DNA of 57,780 bases from Candidatus Poribacteria bacterium (GTDB lineage Bacteria; Poribacteria; WGA-4E; WGA-3G): NCBI GenBank assembly GCA_026706025.1, contig JAPOZO010000099.1, positions 1 through 57,780 of the forward strand. The letters are read 5' to 3'. Below the pieces are notes generated by a model. That model worked only from the letters and a program-made list of their open reading frames with translations, made no database searches and was not told the origin of the DNA. A program made the position numbers and the translations under genes. Positions 32,452-40,869 of the stretch are shown here, piece after piece. Numbering within the stretch: position 1 is the stretch's first letter; each line of letters starts with the position of its first letter.

Positions 32452-33474
32452 TTATACGTCATTCATAAACGACGCGACATCAATACATTCCCCGTTACGA
32501 CGGGCGGATTTCCAGCCAGCCAAAACAGGTGCCAAAGAGAACAGACCATCGTGGTAATCGCTGCATAAAATGCTTGCATCGTCGGTCAATATAGCGCGGA
32601 TAAAGGTTTTATCCTGTTCCAACCACGGGTCGAATTCGTCGGCTTGATAAAGGATTTTACCATTGACCTCAATCCTATCGTATTGGTAAATTTCAAGGCA
32701 TCCGTCTTCATAGAAAACCGTAAACCACGGTTCGTTTCTCGGACTGGAACCAGCTGAGACGAAACTCAGCGTCATCGTAGCACCATTGTCAAAACAGTAA
32801 TTGAAACTTGACGACAAAGCGGTTGCATAAGCAGAACGTTCACAATAGAAGGCTTGCGCCCGTGCGACATCCAAACCCGTCATAAACCGGCTATAATCCG
32901 TTGCATGGACTCCCCAATCGAGGGCACGACCACCGGATTTGTCCATCTCCGCCCACCACGTTTTAGCACCACCATCCGTTGAAGGCGGTAATCCACCGAA
33001 ACTCTGGAAACGGACATGCACAATCTGTTTGTCCACCAAGAATTGACGTGCCTCTTGAAAGAGAGGACGATACCTTTCACGAAATCCGACGGTACTGATA
33101 ACGCCCGCCTGCTGCACAGCGTCATCTATTCGGCGTGCGACTTGCATCGTGATCGCTTGTGGTTTCTCACTGAAGAGATGGATACCCTTTTTCACTGCGC
33201 TCACTTCGACATCGGTTCGTACGTACGCTGGCACGATAGAGTATAACACGTCAATGGCTTCAGCGTCAAGCATCTTATACGCGCCATCATTTTCGGTGTG
33301 ATAGACGTGTGGCACCTTAAAGTCGGTGGCGATTTCCTGCGCTGCTTGTAAATTGCTATCACATACAGCGACAATATCGACCGCATCTGTCTGTAATAGG
33401 TTTGGAATGCGCGTCCGTTTCGCAAAATTGCCGCAGCCGTAGATAGCGACCCGGAGGCGTTGATCTGTTGACAC
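32452..33474 (-). CDS. Gfo/Idh/MocA family NAD(P)-dependent oxidoreductase
   Basis: A 340-residue enzyme started at GTG (33474) with GGAGA about ten bases before it. The Rossmann start VAIYGCGNFAKRTRIPNL, the catalytic Lys loop LFSEKPQAITMQVAR, and STVGFRERYRP follow family order, and GGRALDWGVHATDYSRFM gives the catalytic His/Asp helix. Substrate specificity is unknown; sugar or inositol oxidation is the usual role. It heads a minus-strand group with the 71-residue protein and the aminotransferase. Confidence 0.85.
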   Translation of the reverse strand: MSTDQRLRVAIYGCGNFAKRTRIPNLLQTDAVDIVAVCDSNLQAAQEIATDFKVPHVYHTENDGAYKMLDAEAIDVLYSIVPAYVRTDVEVSAVKKGIHLFSEKPQAITMQVARRIDDAVQQAGVISTVGFRERYRPLFQEARQFLVDKQIVHVRFQSFGGLPPSTDGGAKTWWAEMDKSGGRALDWGVHATDYSRFMTGLDVARAQAFYCERSAYATALSSSFNYCFDNGATMTLSFVSAGSSPRNEPWFTVFYEDGCLEIYQYDRIEVNGKILYQADEFDPWLEQDKTFIRAILTDDASILCSDYHDGLFSLAPVLAGWKSARRNGECIDVASFMNDV

Positions 33475-33611
33475 GTTAACTTTTCTCCAAATTTTGACCA
33501 GGATTTATATGATTGAAAGATTATCCATAATAAAAAACCTCCTTGTCCTTATCACGGTAAATCTTACAATCATCTTCAATCTCGGTTGTTTTTCAGCGTT
33601 TATCGATTGCC

Positions 33612-35678
33612 CTAACTGTCTCCGAAATGGGATGCGACGAGTACTAAGTCTTGGATATTCACAACACCATCACCGTTTACGTCTCCAGGACTCAGCCCGG
33701 TCTCACCGAGATGGGATGCGACGAGTACCAAGTCTTGGATATTCACAACACCATCACTGTTCACATCCACTATTATCTTCGGTTCAATAGGCGTAAACTC
33801 CCATAAGAGAATCGTGCCATCATCACCTCCGCTTGCAAGGGTGCCACCATAGCGAGAGAGTGCGAGCGTGTTAACACCAGCAGTATGCCCTGTGAGTGTT
33901 GCTTGAAGCTGTCCTGTTTGTGTATCCCACAACCGAATTGTATCATCCCAACTGCCACTGGCAAGCGTTTTCCCATCAGGAAAGAACACAATAGATTTGA
34001 CACGAGACGTATGTCCCATGAGCGTAACGTAGGATTGTCCTGTCTGTATATTCCACAATCGAACTGTGTTATCCCAACTACCGCTGGCAAGGGTACCACC
34101 ATCAGGACTAAACGCCACCGCATCAACAAGACGTGTGTGTTCTTCCAAAGATGTTAGGTGTTCTCCTCTCTCTACATCCCATAAGTGAATTGCATTGTCC
34201 CGCCCTCCGCTGGCAAGCGTCCGACTATCTGGGCTGAATGCTACAGTAAAGACAGTGGCACCGGCTCTGAGCGTTGCTTTGTGTTCACTTGTATCGGCAT
34301 CCCACAATCGAACTGTGCTGTCCCAACTGCCACTTGCCATTGTGCTACCGTCTGGACTAAACATGATGGACTCCACACCATGTTTATGGCTTGTGATAGG
34401 TACTTTGGGTTGCCCGGCGTGGACATCCCATAACCGAATTGCGTTATCCCCCCACCCACCGCCGCTGGCGAGCGTTTGGCTATCTGGACTAAATGCAACG
34501 GAAAAGACACGTCCACCATGTTCAGTGAGTGTATCCTGAAGCTGCCCTGTGTCGGTGTCCCACAAACGAATCGCTTTACCATCGCCGGCACTCGCGAAAG
34601 TCTGTCCATCGGGCGCGAACGCAATCTCATTAACTGGAAAAGTATGACCGGTGATAGTAGACTTGTGTTGGAAGGCGACATAATCCCAAAATTGGATCAT
34701 CTGGTCATCACCTGCACTGGCAAGGGTTCGTCCATCTGGACTGAACGCAACAGAGGCATCCCAACCGGTATGTCCAGTGAAAGTTGTCTTGAGCGTTTCA
34801 GTGACAGGATCCCATAACCGAACGGTTTCGTCCCTGCCCACACTCGCGAGTGTTTGCCCATCCGGAGAAAACGCAACGGAAGTGACATCCTGTGTGTGTT
34901 CACTGAGGGTCGCCTTGTGTTCCCTGGTATGTGGATCCCACAATCGAATTGTATTATCCGTACTTCCACTGACAAGCATCCGTCCATCTGGACTGAACGC
35001 AACGGACGTAACGCCATATTCATGCCCTGCAAGGGTGGTGACAGTGAGACGGAAATTACGGAAATTATCGTTTGCATTCCACAATCGAATTGTATTGTCT
35101 TCGTGCCCACCACCACTGGCAAGCATTAGTCCGTCTGGACTGAACGCAACAGAAGTGACGGATCCCGGATGTCCCATTAAAGTCGTTATGTAGTTGCCTG
35201 TACTCGCGCCCCACAATCGAATTGTTTTGTCTGAACTACCACTTGCAAGTAAGTCGATCTGCGACAAAGGCGAAAACGCGAGCGAAGTAATACGACCGCG
35301 ATTGTGTCCTCTCGGAGACGCTTTCTGTTCGCCGGTACGCGGGTTCCACAACTGGATCGTTCCGTCCGTACTGCCAGCAGCCAGTGTATTTCCATTCGGA
35401 GAAAATGCGACGGCTGAGATCTGCGCTGTATGGCCGACAAGCAAGTTAATTTCTTGATGGGTGTCCGCATCGTAAAGCCAGACACCAATGGAACTCGAAA
35501 CCGCCAGTAGACTACCATCTGGAGAATACTGGATATTTCCGGTTATTGTGCCTTTACCGAGGCGTGCTTTGGCACCCTCGGGTAAATTCCACTCGGTATA
35601 ATCTTGGGCAGAGACATTCGCGTGAAACAATAGTAAAACAAAAAGTATCGTCAAAATCAGAAAACGTGTCGGTTTCAT
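33612..35678 (-). CDS. Secreted 14-repeat WD40 protein with C-terminal dockerin-type repeats
   Basis: A 688-residue protein with a signal peptide (FLILTILFVLLLFHANVSA) and AGGAA before the ATG. After a short DYTEWNLPEGAKARLGKG block come 14 WD40 repeats (for example HTAQISAVAFSPNGNTLAAG and DNTIRLWD), enough for two seven-bladed propellers. The last 55 residues hold two dockerin-like calcium loops (DVNSDGVVNIQDLVLVASH and DVNGDGVVNIQDLVLVASH). In cellulosomal bacteria dockerins bind cohesins; in this lineage they may be general anchors or structural ends. The same WD40 leader block occurs in 44617-47121 and 50666-52549. Confidence 0.88.
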   Translation of the reverse strand: MKPTRFLILTILFVLLLFHANVSAQDYTEWNLPEGAKARLGKGTITGNIQYSPDGSLLAVSSSIGVWLYDADTHQEINLLVGHTAQISAVAFSPNGNTLAAGSTDGTIQLWNPRTGEQKASPRGHNRGRITSLAFSPLSQIDLLASGSSDKTIRLWGASTGNYITTLMGHPGSVTSVAFSPDGLMLASGGGHEDNTIRLWNANDNFRNFRLTVTTLAGHEYGVTSVAFSPDGRMLVSGSTDNTIRLWDPHTREHKATLSEHTQDVTSVAFSPDGQTLASVGRDETVRLWDPVTETLKTTFTGHTGWDASVAFSPDGRTLASAGDDQMIQFWDYVAFQHKSTITGHTFPVNEIAFAPDGQTFASAGDGKAIRLWDTDTGQLQDTLTEHGGRVFSVAFSPDSQTLASGGGWGDNAIRLWDVHAGQPKVPITSHKHGVESIMFSPDGSTMASGSWDSTVRLWDADTSEHKATLRAGATVFTVAFSPDSRTLASGGRDNAIHLWDVERGEHLTSLEEHTRLVDAVAFSPDGGTLASGSWDNTVRLWNIQTGQSYVTLMGHTSRVKSIVFFPDGKTLASGSWDDTIRLWDTQTGQLQATLTGHTAGVNTLALSRYGGTLASGGDDGTILLWEFTPIEPKIIVDVNSDGVVNIQDLVLVASHLGETGLSPGDVNGDGVVNIQDLVLVASHFGDS

Positions 35679-35744
35679 TGTAGTAATTCCTTGCGCGTAG
35701 GCACATTTCGGGAACAGTGAACGTAGAAATCGCTAATCGTAATC

Positions 35745-36635
35745 TTATCCTCGCCACGGCGGAACGTCCCAAGTATTGAACCACTCCCATTTCCAGATGA
35801 CCTGTTTTTGCGGCATCTCTACTTCGTATTCCACGCCTGCGGTAAAGGGGAGGAGTTGTGTTCTATTGCCAATAATGGCACGCATCGATTCAATGAACGC
35901 CATTTCATCGGTGACGTTTGGGGGCCAATGTCCCTCTGGAATAGGGTCGGATTTTCGGTCGGTTCGATAGTGCGTCGGTATCATGTAGTGAGGTTGAATC
36001 AGTTCCAATAATTCGATGAGTCGAGGTGCAAGCCCACCACCGATGCCGAGTTTCATGTGAATCAGGAAATCCACCTTGCCGTGGAGGTTTGCCAATGCCG
36101 GATAGGGTTCGTGTAAATCACCAATGTGTAAGATCGAGACATTCTTTTTTGTGTGTGTTATGAGATACCCGTTTGTCGGTAGATTTGGGGTCTGATTTTC
36201 GCCACTTTCGATTGTTTCAACTTGAATATCGCCGAGGCTGAGCGTGTCTGATCCTTGAAAATTGCGCGATACGCCCTGTCTCTCGTTGAGATGTTTCGGG
36301 TAGAGAATTTGTACTTTATCAGCGGGAACGTGTTTAGTGATTGGCAGGTCGCGTTCAAATGCGGCATCCCCATATTTCTCGGCGATGGGTTGTGCGGGTG
36401 TCATGCATCCGGGGTTGACGAACAGTTTTTTAAAGTGCTTGCCGCGACATAACTTTCGCAAGGTTTCGGGGTGGCAGTGATCGAAATGCTCATGGGAAAT
36501 AAAGATATAGTCGTATATCGGTTGGACATCCGCTAAGTTCTGATTGAAGAGATAGGGATCAAAGGCGATATTGATGTCGCCAAAGCAGGCATCAAATGCG
36601 CCACATCCCCACCACCTGAAAAATATATTTTCCAT
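35745..36635 (-). CDS. Metallo-beta-lactamase-fold metal-dependent hydrolase
   Basis: A 296-residue protein when begun at the ATG at 36635 (MENIFFRWWGCGAF), four bases after the preceding gene's stop. The zinc motif H48-E-H50-F-D52-H53 is intact. Further ligands lie in HIGDLHEPYP (Asp/His) and in the late PTHYRTD (His). The length and the early FRWWGCGAFD resemble the UlaG/L-ascorbate-6-phosphate lactonase branch, though the substrate is unclear. The extended frame upstream to 36809 is not supported because it runs through the neighbouring gene. Confidence 0.8.
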   Translation of the reverse strand: MENIFFRWWGCGAFDACFGDINIAFDPYLFNQNLADVQPIYDYIFISHEHFDHCHPETLRKLCRGKHFKKLFVNPGCMTPAQPIAEKYGDAAFERDLPITKHVPADKVQILYPKHLNERQGVSRNFQGSDTLSLGDIQVETIESGENQTPNLPTNGYLITHTKKNVSILHIGDLHEPYPALANLHGKVDFLIHMKLGIGGGLAPRLIELLELIQPHYMIPTHYRTDRKSDPIPEGHWPPNVTDEMAFIESMRAIIGNRTQLLPFTAGVEYEVEMPQKQVIWKWEWFNTWDVPPWRG

Positions 36636-36639
36636 TTGG

Positions 36640-36924
36640 CTATCGGCTATCGGTAAGTCGTTCTTTCGATTTTTCTCTCTGTTTTCGCACCCATTCAACA
36701 CTATCACGCATATCCTCTCGGTCTGCCCACATCCCAAAGAAAGGTAGATTAGCAAATTCCTCAGATTCATTGGAATCTTTATCTTGACTATTATCTTCAC
36801 TAATAGCATCTGGATCCACGGGTTCTATCTGTACGCGTACTTCAGTACCCTCCGGTAAGGAAAGAGGTTTAGATAGGACAATGTGTCCATTGCTTATTTT
36901 CCCTTCTTCTACTATTAAAGTCAT
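36640..36924 (-). CDS. AF2212-like/VapB-type antitoxin without a neighbouring toxin
   Basis: A 94-residue protein started at the ATG at 36924, which has GGAGG five bases upstream (an earlier ATG at 36936 lies inside that site). It begins with an AbrB/DUF104-like strand block (TLIVEEGKISNGHIVLSKPLSL, then PEGTEVRVQIEP). After an acidic linker comes a terminal FFGMWADREDMRDSVEWV segment, which is typical of toxin-binding tails of VapB-type antitoxins. The expected PIN-domain toxin is missing: the next gene is an MBL hydrolase four bases on. It is either an orphan antitoxin or a transcription factor. Confidence 0.65.
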   Translation of the reverse strand: MTLIVEEGKISNGHIVLSKPLSLPEGTEVRVQIEPVDPDAISEDNSQDKDSNESEEFANLPFFGMWADREDMRDSVEWVRKQREKSKERLTDSR

Positions 36925-36988
36925 TTTCTCCTCCATTCTAACCTCGTTCCATTTAGTTTAGAAATTATCACAAGGCTAGGAATTATGC

Positions 36989-38866
36989 CTACTTCATTAA
37001 CCACATTTTCCGAACGCTTTGGGTATCGCCTGCCTTGAACTGATAAAAATAGATGCCACTGGCGACAGTTTCTCCCTCTCGGTTTTTACCATCCCAATAG
37101 AGGATCTTTTCGCCATGCGCCTGATGTCCGAGGTTGAAGTTGCGAATCAGTTCACCCGTTTGGGAGTAGATTGATATCTGGACATCGCTGGATTCAAAGA
37201 GTCGGTAGGGAATCCAAGTTTCCGGATTAAACGGGTTCGGATAGTTCTGAAAGACCTCGGCAGCTTTGACTTTGCCCCATGTTGTGCCCAGTTTCCCAGT
37301 CGGTTCAACAGCCGTTACCACATCACCTGCTTCTGTAAAGATATAGACATCCCCACCAAATCCAAATTGATGCGTTTCGACAATCCCGGAGGGCCATGCC
37401 AAGGTAATAGAACCCGATTGATACAATCCAGCAAAGCCAAATTCGAGTTCTAAACTGTCACTGCCCAAGAAACCTGTACCACAGATTAATTCTTGTGTTT
37501 GAACGTGGTTACCCACTGCTACTGTCACGCGTGTGCCGATGCCATCTCGGTTGCTTTCTGTGCCGATCAACCGGATTTTGATGCGTCGATTCTTAGATTG
37601 GACGAACCGATTGTTAGATTTCGGAAAGCCAGGATCCAGATCGTTTTGGAGAAGGGTATTGCCGGTGTTGTTGACGACATAGAAATCGACATCGCCATCG
37701 TTATCAAAATCACCAGAGGTTGCACCGCGTGCGACCGCATCAACAGTGGCGTTGAGTGCATCGGCACGGTCAACAAATTGTCCGTTCTGATTATGATAGA
37801 GGCGATTGCGATTGGTCTTTTGTGAGCCATCAACATCACCGTTGACGACGTAGAGATCGCGCCAACCGTCGTTGTCATAGTCAACAAAACTGGCGTACCA
37901 GCCTACACCCTCGTTTGCGACCCCAGCAGCTTCAGCCACATTCGTGAAAGTGCCGTCACCGTTATTTCGCCAGAGGAGATCCGCATCGTAGTTAGTGATG
38001 AAAAAGTCTAAGTCAGTGTCGTTATCATAGTCGCCGACGCAGAGTCCCATCGCGCCTGTCGGTTTCCCGTTGATTTCGGTTACGATGCCAGACGACTCTG
38101 AAACATCAGCAAAAGTGCCATCGCCTCTGTTGCGATAGAGTTTGTCAGGTCCGTGATCGTTTGCGACGAACAGGTCTGCCCAAGTATCGCCATCGTAGTC
38201 AAAGAAGATTGCCCCCCAAGCGATCCCGTCATCTTCAACGCCAGCGATTTTTGTAACTTCTTCAAAGGTGCCATCCCCTCGATTTCGGTAGAGGACGTTG
38301 GTTTTTGGAGCAGGAATTGGGTTTAAGAGGGAGGGTGCTCGTCCCCAATTAGCGATATAGATGTCCAACCATCCATCGTGATCATAATCAGCGATTACGG
38401 GACCGGTGCCGTGTTTTTCATCGGCAACACCTGCGTGTTCGCTTACGTCTGTGAAGGTACCATCTCCGTTGTTTTCAAAGAGAAAATTGGGACCGGCACA
38501 GGTTACATAGAGGTCGCGCCATCCGTCATTGTTGTAATCGAACCAGACACACCCGCGCCCATTCGGTGTATGAGCGATACCTGCCTTCGCCGCTATATCT
38601 GTGAATGTTCCATCCTGATTGTTGTGGTAAAGTGCGTTGGGTAAACCGCCATCGCCAACGACGAAGATATCAAGCCAACAACCGTCATTATTGTAATCTA
38701 CAGCGGCAGTACCGGGACCCCACCAGGCCCCGGACTCCGTGTCAACGGGTGTTTCACGTTGATAGACATTTGCGGTGCGACTGACATCCTTGAAGGTGGA
38801 TGCCGCGAGTGCGGAAACACCGAAGAAAATAAAAATAAGGATCAGATAATACCGCATAATTTGCAT
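36989..38866 (-). CDS. Secreted FG-GAP/UnbV protein with C-terminal FlgD-like sorting domain
   Basis: A 625-residue exported protein (signal YYLILIFIFFGVSALAAS). Residues of about 40-390 are FG-GAP/VCBS propeller repeats (DYNNDGWRD, DYDNDTDLD, DYDNDGWRD) with NNGDGTFTDVA partners. Residues of about 430-510 are the ASPIC/UnbV domain (NRDGIGTRVTV, GSITLAWPSG). Then come the motif VEPTGKLGTTWGKVKAAE and a final FlgD-Ig/type IX-like sorting domain: FQNYPNPFNPETWIPYRL, VQISIYSQTGELIR and a last WDGKNREGE turn. This domain anchors or exports proteins across the outer membrane in Bacteroidetes relatives. It lies 6 bases after the lectin-like gene on the same strand. Confidence 0.85.
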   Translation of the reverse strand: MQIMRYYLILIFIFFGVSALAASTFKDVSRTANVYQRETPVDTESGAWWGPGTAAVDYNNDGCWLDIFVVGDGGLPNALYHNNQDGTFTDIAAKAGIAHTPNGRGCVWFDYNNDGWRDLYVTCAGPNFLFENNGDGTFTDVSEHAGVADEKHGTGPVIADYDHDGWLDIYIANWGRAPSLLNPIPAPKTNVLYRNRGDGTFEEVTKIAGVEDDGIAWGAIFFDYDGDTWADLFVANDHGPDKLYRNRGDGTFADVSESSGIVTEINGKPTGAMGLCVGDYDNDTDLDFFITNYDADLLWRNNGDGTFTNVAEAAGVANEGVGWYASFVDYDNDGWRDLYVVNGDVDGSQKTNRNRLYHNQNGQFVDRADALNATVDAVARGATSGDFDNDGDVDFYVVNNTGNTLLQNDLDPGFPKSNNRFVQSKNRRIKIRLIGTESNRDGIGTRVTVAVGNHVQTQELICGTGFLGSDSLELEFGFAGLYQSGSITLAWPSGIVETHQFGFGGDVYIFTEAGDVVTAVEPTGKLGTTWGKVKAAEVFQNYPNPFNPETWIPYRLFESSDVQISIYSQTGELIRNFNLGHQAHGEKILYWDGKNREGETVASGIYFYQFKAGDTQSVRKMWLMK

Positions 38867-38872
38867 CCACCC

Positions 38873-39661
38873 TTAATATTGGGATTTGACTGCTGCCCAA
38901 GTTGTCGTCGCTTTTCCGCCGGGTTCAACGGGGAACGGATTCAGATTGTCGTTGAAGTATTCGTATTCGACCTCCAGATTTCCTGCGCCTGCTGCGACAC
39001 CGGCATAAATTCCGAGCCATAACGGCGGCGTGAGTTCAAATTCACCTTCTCCAATATCCACCCAATCCTTATCTTCCGCTGCCTTATACCAAGCAGTATA
39101 TGTATCGCCATCTTTTTTGAGTCGGAGGGACAATTCGACCTCACCCCAATCACCAAACTTCCAATGGATATCAGGCGGACCCATCCCGGCTTGCTTGGTT
39201 TGATATTGGATTTGTCCTTTTGGTCCTGCATCTCGCGACCAGAATTTAATGGTTACCCAATTATCGTCGCTCGGGCTTTTCACGACCAGTCCATTGACTC
39301 CTGAACTGGTATCCCATTTGGCGAAGAAGTGGGTTTCGACATCAAACATATCGGTATCGGTTTCCTGATACAGGAAATGAGATGCGTCTGTTGCCCAGAG
39401 ATTTCGGTTCGGTTCACTGTCAATATACAGGAAATCCGCGCGGGTTTTGCCGACATCCCATTTCGGGGGTTCGTTCTGCCATTCCCAATTAGGATTCTTC
39501 AAGTCGCCCCCTTCAAACGGGTCCCCGAACGAATCCGCTGCGTTTGCAACGCCTACAAAGAGGAGCATGGATAGACATATACTTGCACTATACGTGATAA
39601 TTCTTCCAAATTTTGGCAGCGTTTGTAAGCCAAAATTTGCTGTTAAAAATCGTGTTTTCAT
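38873..39661 (-). CDS. Secreted concanavalin-like (DUF1349-like) protein with C-terminal WG/WA-x-x-K motif
   Basis: A 262-residue protein with a signal peptide (SASICLSMLLFVGVANA) after a basic start. Residues of about 45-240 are a beta-sandwich like DUF1349/xylosidase C-terminal domains: DPFEGGDLKNPNWEWQNEP, YIDSEPNRNLW, VETHFFAKWDTSSGVNGLVV, WVTIKFWSRDAG and PPLWLGIYAGV. It may bind glycans. The last residues VEPGGKATTTWAAVKSQY match the tail motif of 13052-13852 and 36989-38866. It precedes the FG-GAP gene by 6 bases, so the two are cotranscribed. Confidence 0.75.
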   Translation of the reverse strand: MKTRFLTANFGLQTLPKFGRIITYSASICLSMLLFVGVANAADSFGDPFEGGDLKNPNWEWQNEPPKWDVGKTRADFLYIDSEPNRNLWATDASHFLYQETDTDMFDVETHFFAKWDTSSGVNGLVVKSPSDDNWVTIKFWSRDAGPKGQIQYQTKQAGMGPPDIHWKFGDWGEVELSLRLKKDGDTYTAWYKAAEDKDWVDIGEGEFELTPPLWLGIYAGVAAGAGNLEVEYEYFNDNLNPFPVEPGGKATTTWAAVKSQY

Positions 39662-39680
39662 AAGTCAGTTTTATCCTATT

Positions 39681-39730
39681 CTTCGGTGTCAAAACCCCCT
39701 ACTTCAGTGGAGGGATGTAGACACTGCCTA
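39681..39730 (+). repeat. 50-bp IS200/IS605-end-like hairpin repeat, copy 2
   Basis: This begins CTTCGGTGTCAAAACCCCC, has a stem CCCTAC-TTCA-GTGGAGGG and ends GATGTAGACACTGCCTA. It aligns with 20365-20414. It lies 20 bases upstream of the lectin-like gene on the minus strand. Confidence 0.5.
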
Positions 39731-39959
39731 TGTTTTTCGTTGTTTTCGTCTAAACGTTTTTCTCTCTAAATCGTCTAAATAAGTAGTGTTCGGCATTGGT
39801 TGTAGTTAATGTTGTGGTAGATACACTAAACAAGTGAGATAACTACGTAAAAGCCTCACACGCCTCTATACTTGTTGAAAATCTGCTTGTCAGTCGTTAG
39901 TAGGGAAAGATTGCTTAAAAGCACATCCCATCTGAAACAGACGACTCAAAACTTTTCGT

Positions 39960-40108
39960 AAGGACACTTCGGTGTCGCAGTTAGGGCATTAACTGTTGCA
40001 GGAGGCTTTGTAAGACTTGCTATGCAAGCTAAGGTCGTTGATCGCACGATCTGCCCCGCGCAGGGTGTTTCTAAGAATCCCCCTGCTTTAGCGGGGGGAG
40101 TATGTCAA
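39960..40108 (+). ncRNA. Structured IS200/IS605 right-end-like sequence, possible omega-RNA remnant without tnpB
   Basis: The 527-base gap between 39662 and 40188 has no gene but contains successive stems: GACAC-TTCG-GTGTC (39963-39976), GCAGTTA (39977-39983) pairing with TAACTGTTGC (39990-39999), CTTGC-TAT-GCAAG (40016-40028), and finally CCCCC-TGC-TTTA-GC-GGGGGG (40079-40098) followed by AGTATGTCAAA. The last element has the form of the right-end hairpin of IS200/IS605 elements, where the omega-RNA of TnpB ends and its guide begins. No tnpB or tnpA is present. The RNA role is inferred from structure alone. Confidence 0.45.
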
Positions 40109-40188
40109 AACCTCCTTCTCCAATTTTAAAACAGATTTTCGAGATTGTCAAGACAAATCAAATTGTGTCTCCACGATGCGGTTCTTGA

Positions 40189-40605
40189 TCAATCCTGTTT
40201 AATTCCGACGACCACGTTCTCAGATGACACGTCCTCCGGTATCACGACAAAAATTTTTCCAGATTCAGAAGATTCGCTCTGTTTTTCGAGATACTCTGTT
40301 ATTTCGTTCGCATCAAGAAAAATGGTGCCACCTGCAGCCGCTTCAGGTAGTGGTGTATATTCGGATCCAAATTTTCGGATCCATTTGAAGACGGTACTCG
40401 GTGCCACCGAGAACATCCGTGCTATATCGCTTATAGAGACCCCACGGCAGTATAAGAAAACCGCCAAGGCTCGCTGCCATGGTGGTCTCCCGCGAGTCGT
40501 CTGACGTGTAAACTGAAAACCGCAGGCTTTACATTTGTAGCGTTGACTTCCCCTGGCTTTCCCATTTTTGACGGCATCTCTCCGTTTACAACGTGGGCAG
40601 TTCAT
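40189..40605 (-). CDS. IS1 InsA-like zinc-ribbon/HTH protein, possibly domesticated
   Basis: A 138-residue protein started at the ATG at 40605 (MNCPRCKRRDAVKNG). Residues 3-28 are a zinc ribbon (CPRC ... CKACGFQF) and residues of about 30-75 are the InsA helix-turn-helix with RGRPPWQRALAVFLYCRG, ISDIARMFSV and STVFKWIRKF. In IS1 the frame continues into the InsB catalytic domain with a DDE motif, but here the last 50 residues (FLDANEITEYLEKQ, then IFVVIPEDVSSENVV) do not look like a transposase. The gene appears intact with no inverted repeats around it, so it may be a DNA-binding protein derived from a transposase. Confidence 0.65.
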   Translation of the reverse strand: MNCPRCKRRDAVKNGKARGSQRYKCKACGFQFTRQTTRGRPPWQRALAVFLYCRGVSISDIARMFSVAPSTVFKWIRKFGSEYTPLPEAAAGGTIFLDANEITEYLEKQSESSESGKIFVVIPEDVSSENVVVGIKQD

Positions 40606-40869
40606 TACGGCACACCCCTCTTTCAAAATTTGATGAGAAAAGTATACCACAAAAGCGTCAGTGCCGCAACATCTCCATTTTGGATTTTACGGAGTTCTGC
40701 AGAATAATTTTCACTTGTTATTTTTTTTTGCATGATATACTATATGTTGTAGGTAGAGATACATCTGCCGAAGACAGATTCTAAAGATGAAGGTCGTAGG
40801 TCGGATTAGAACTTTAGTAGGAGCACATTTTGCTCGCGGCGCGCCCAGCGCGTAAAGGAGAACACGATT

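Noticed and set aside
33612-35678. Regularly spaced repeats that could be mistaken for a CRISPR or tandem array
   Set aside because: They are WD40 blades at codon level with diverged DNA and a continuous reading frame; the same holds for 44617-47121 and 50666-52549.
36636-36809. N-terminal extension of the MBL hydrolase
   Set aside because: It would overlap the antitoxin gene by most of its length in another frame, and the family start matches the ATG at 36635.
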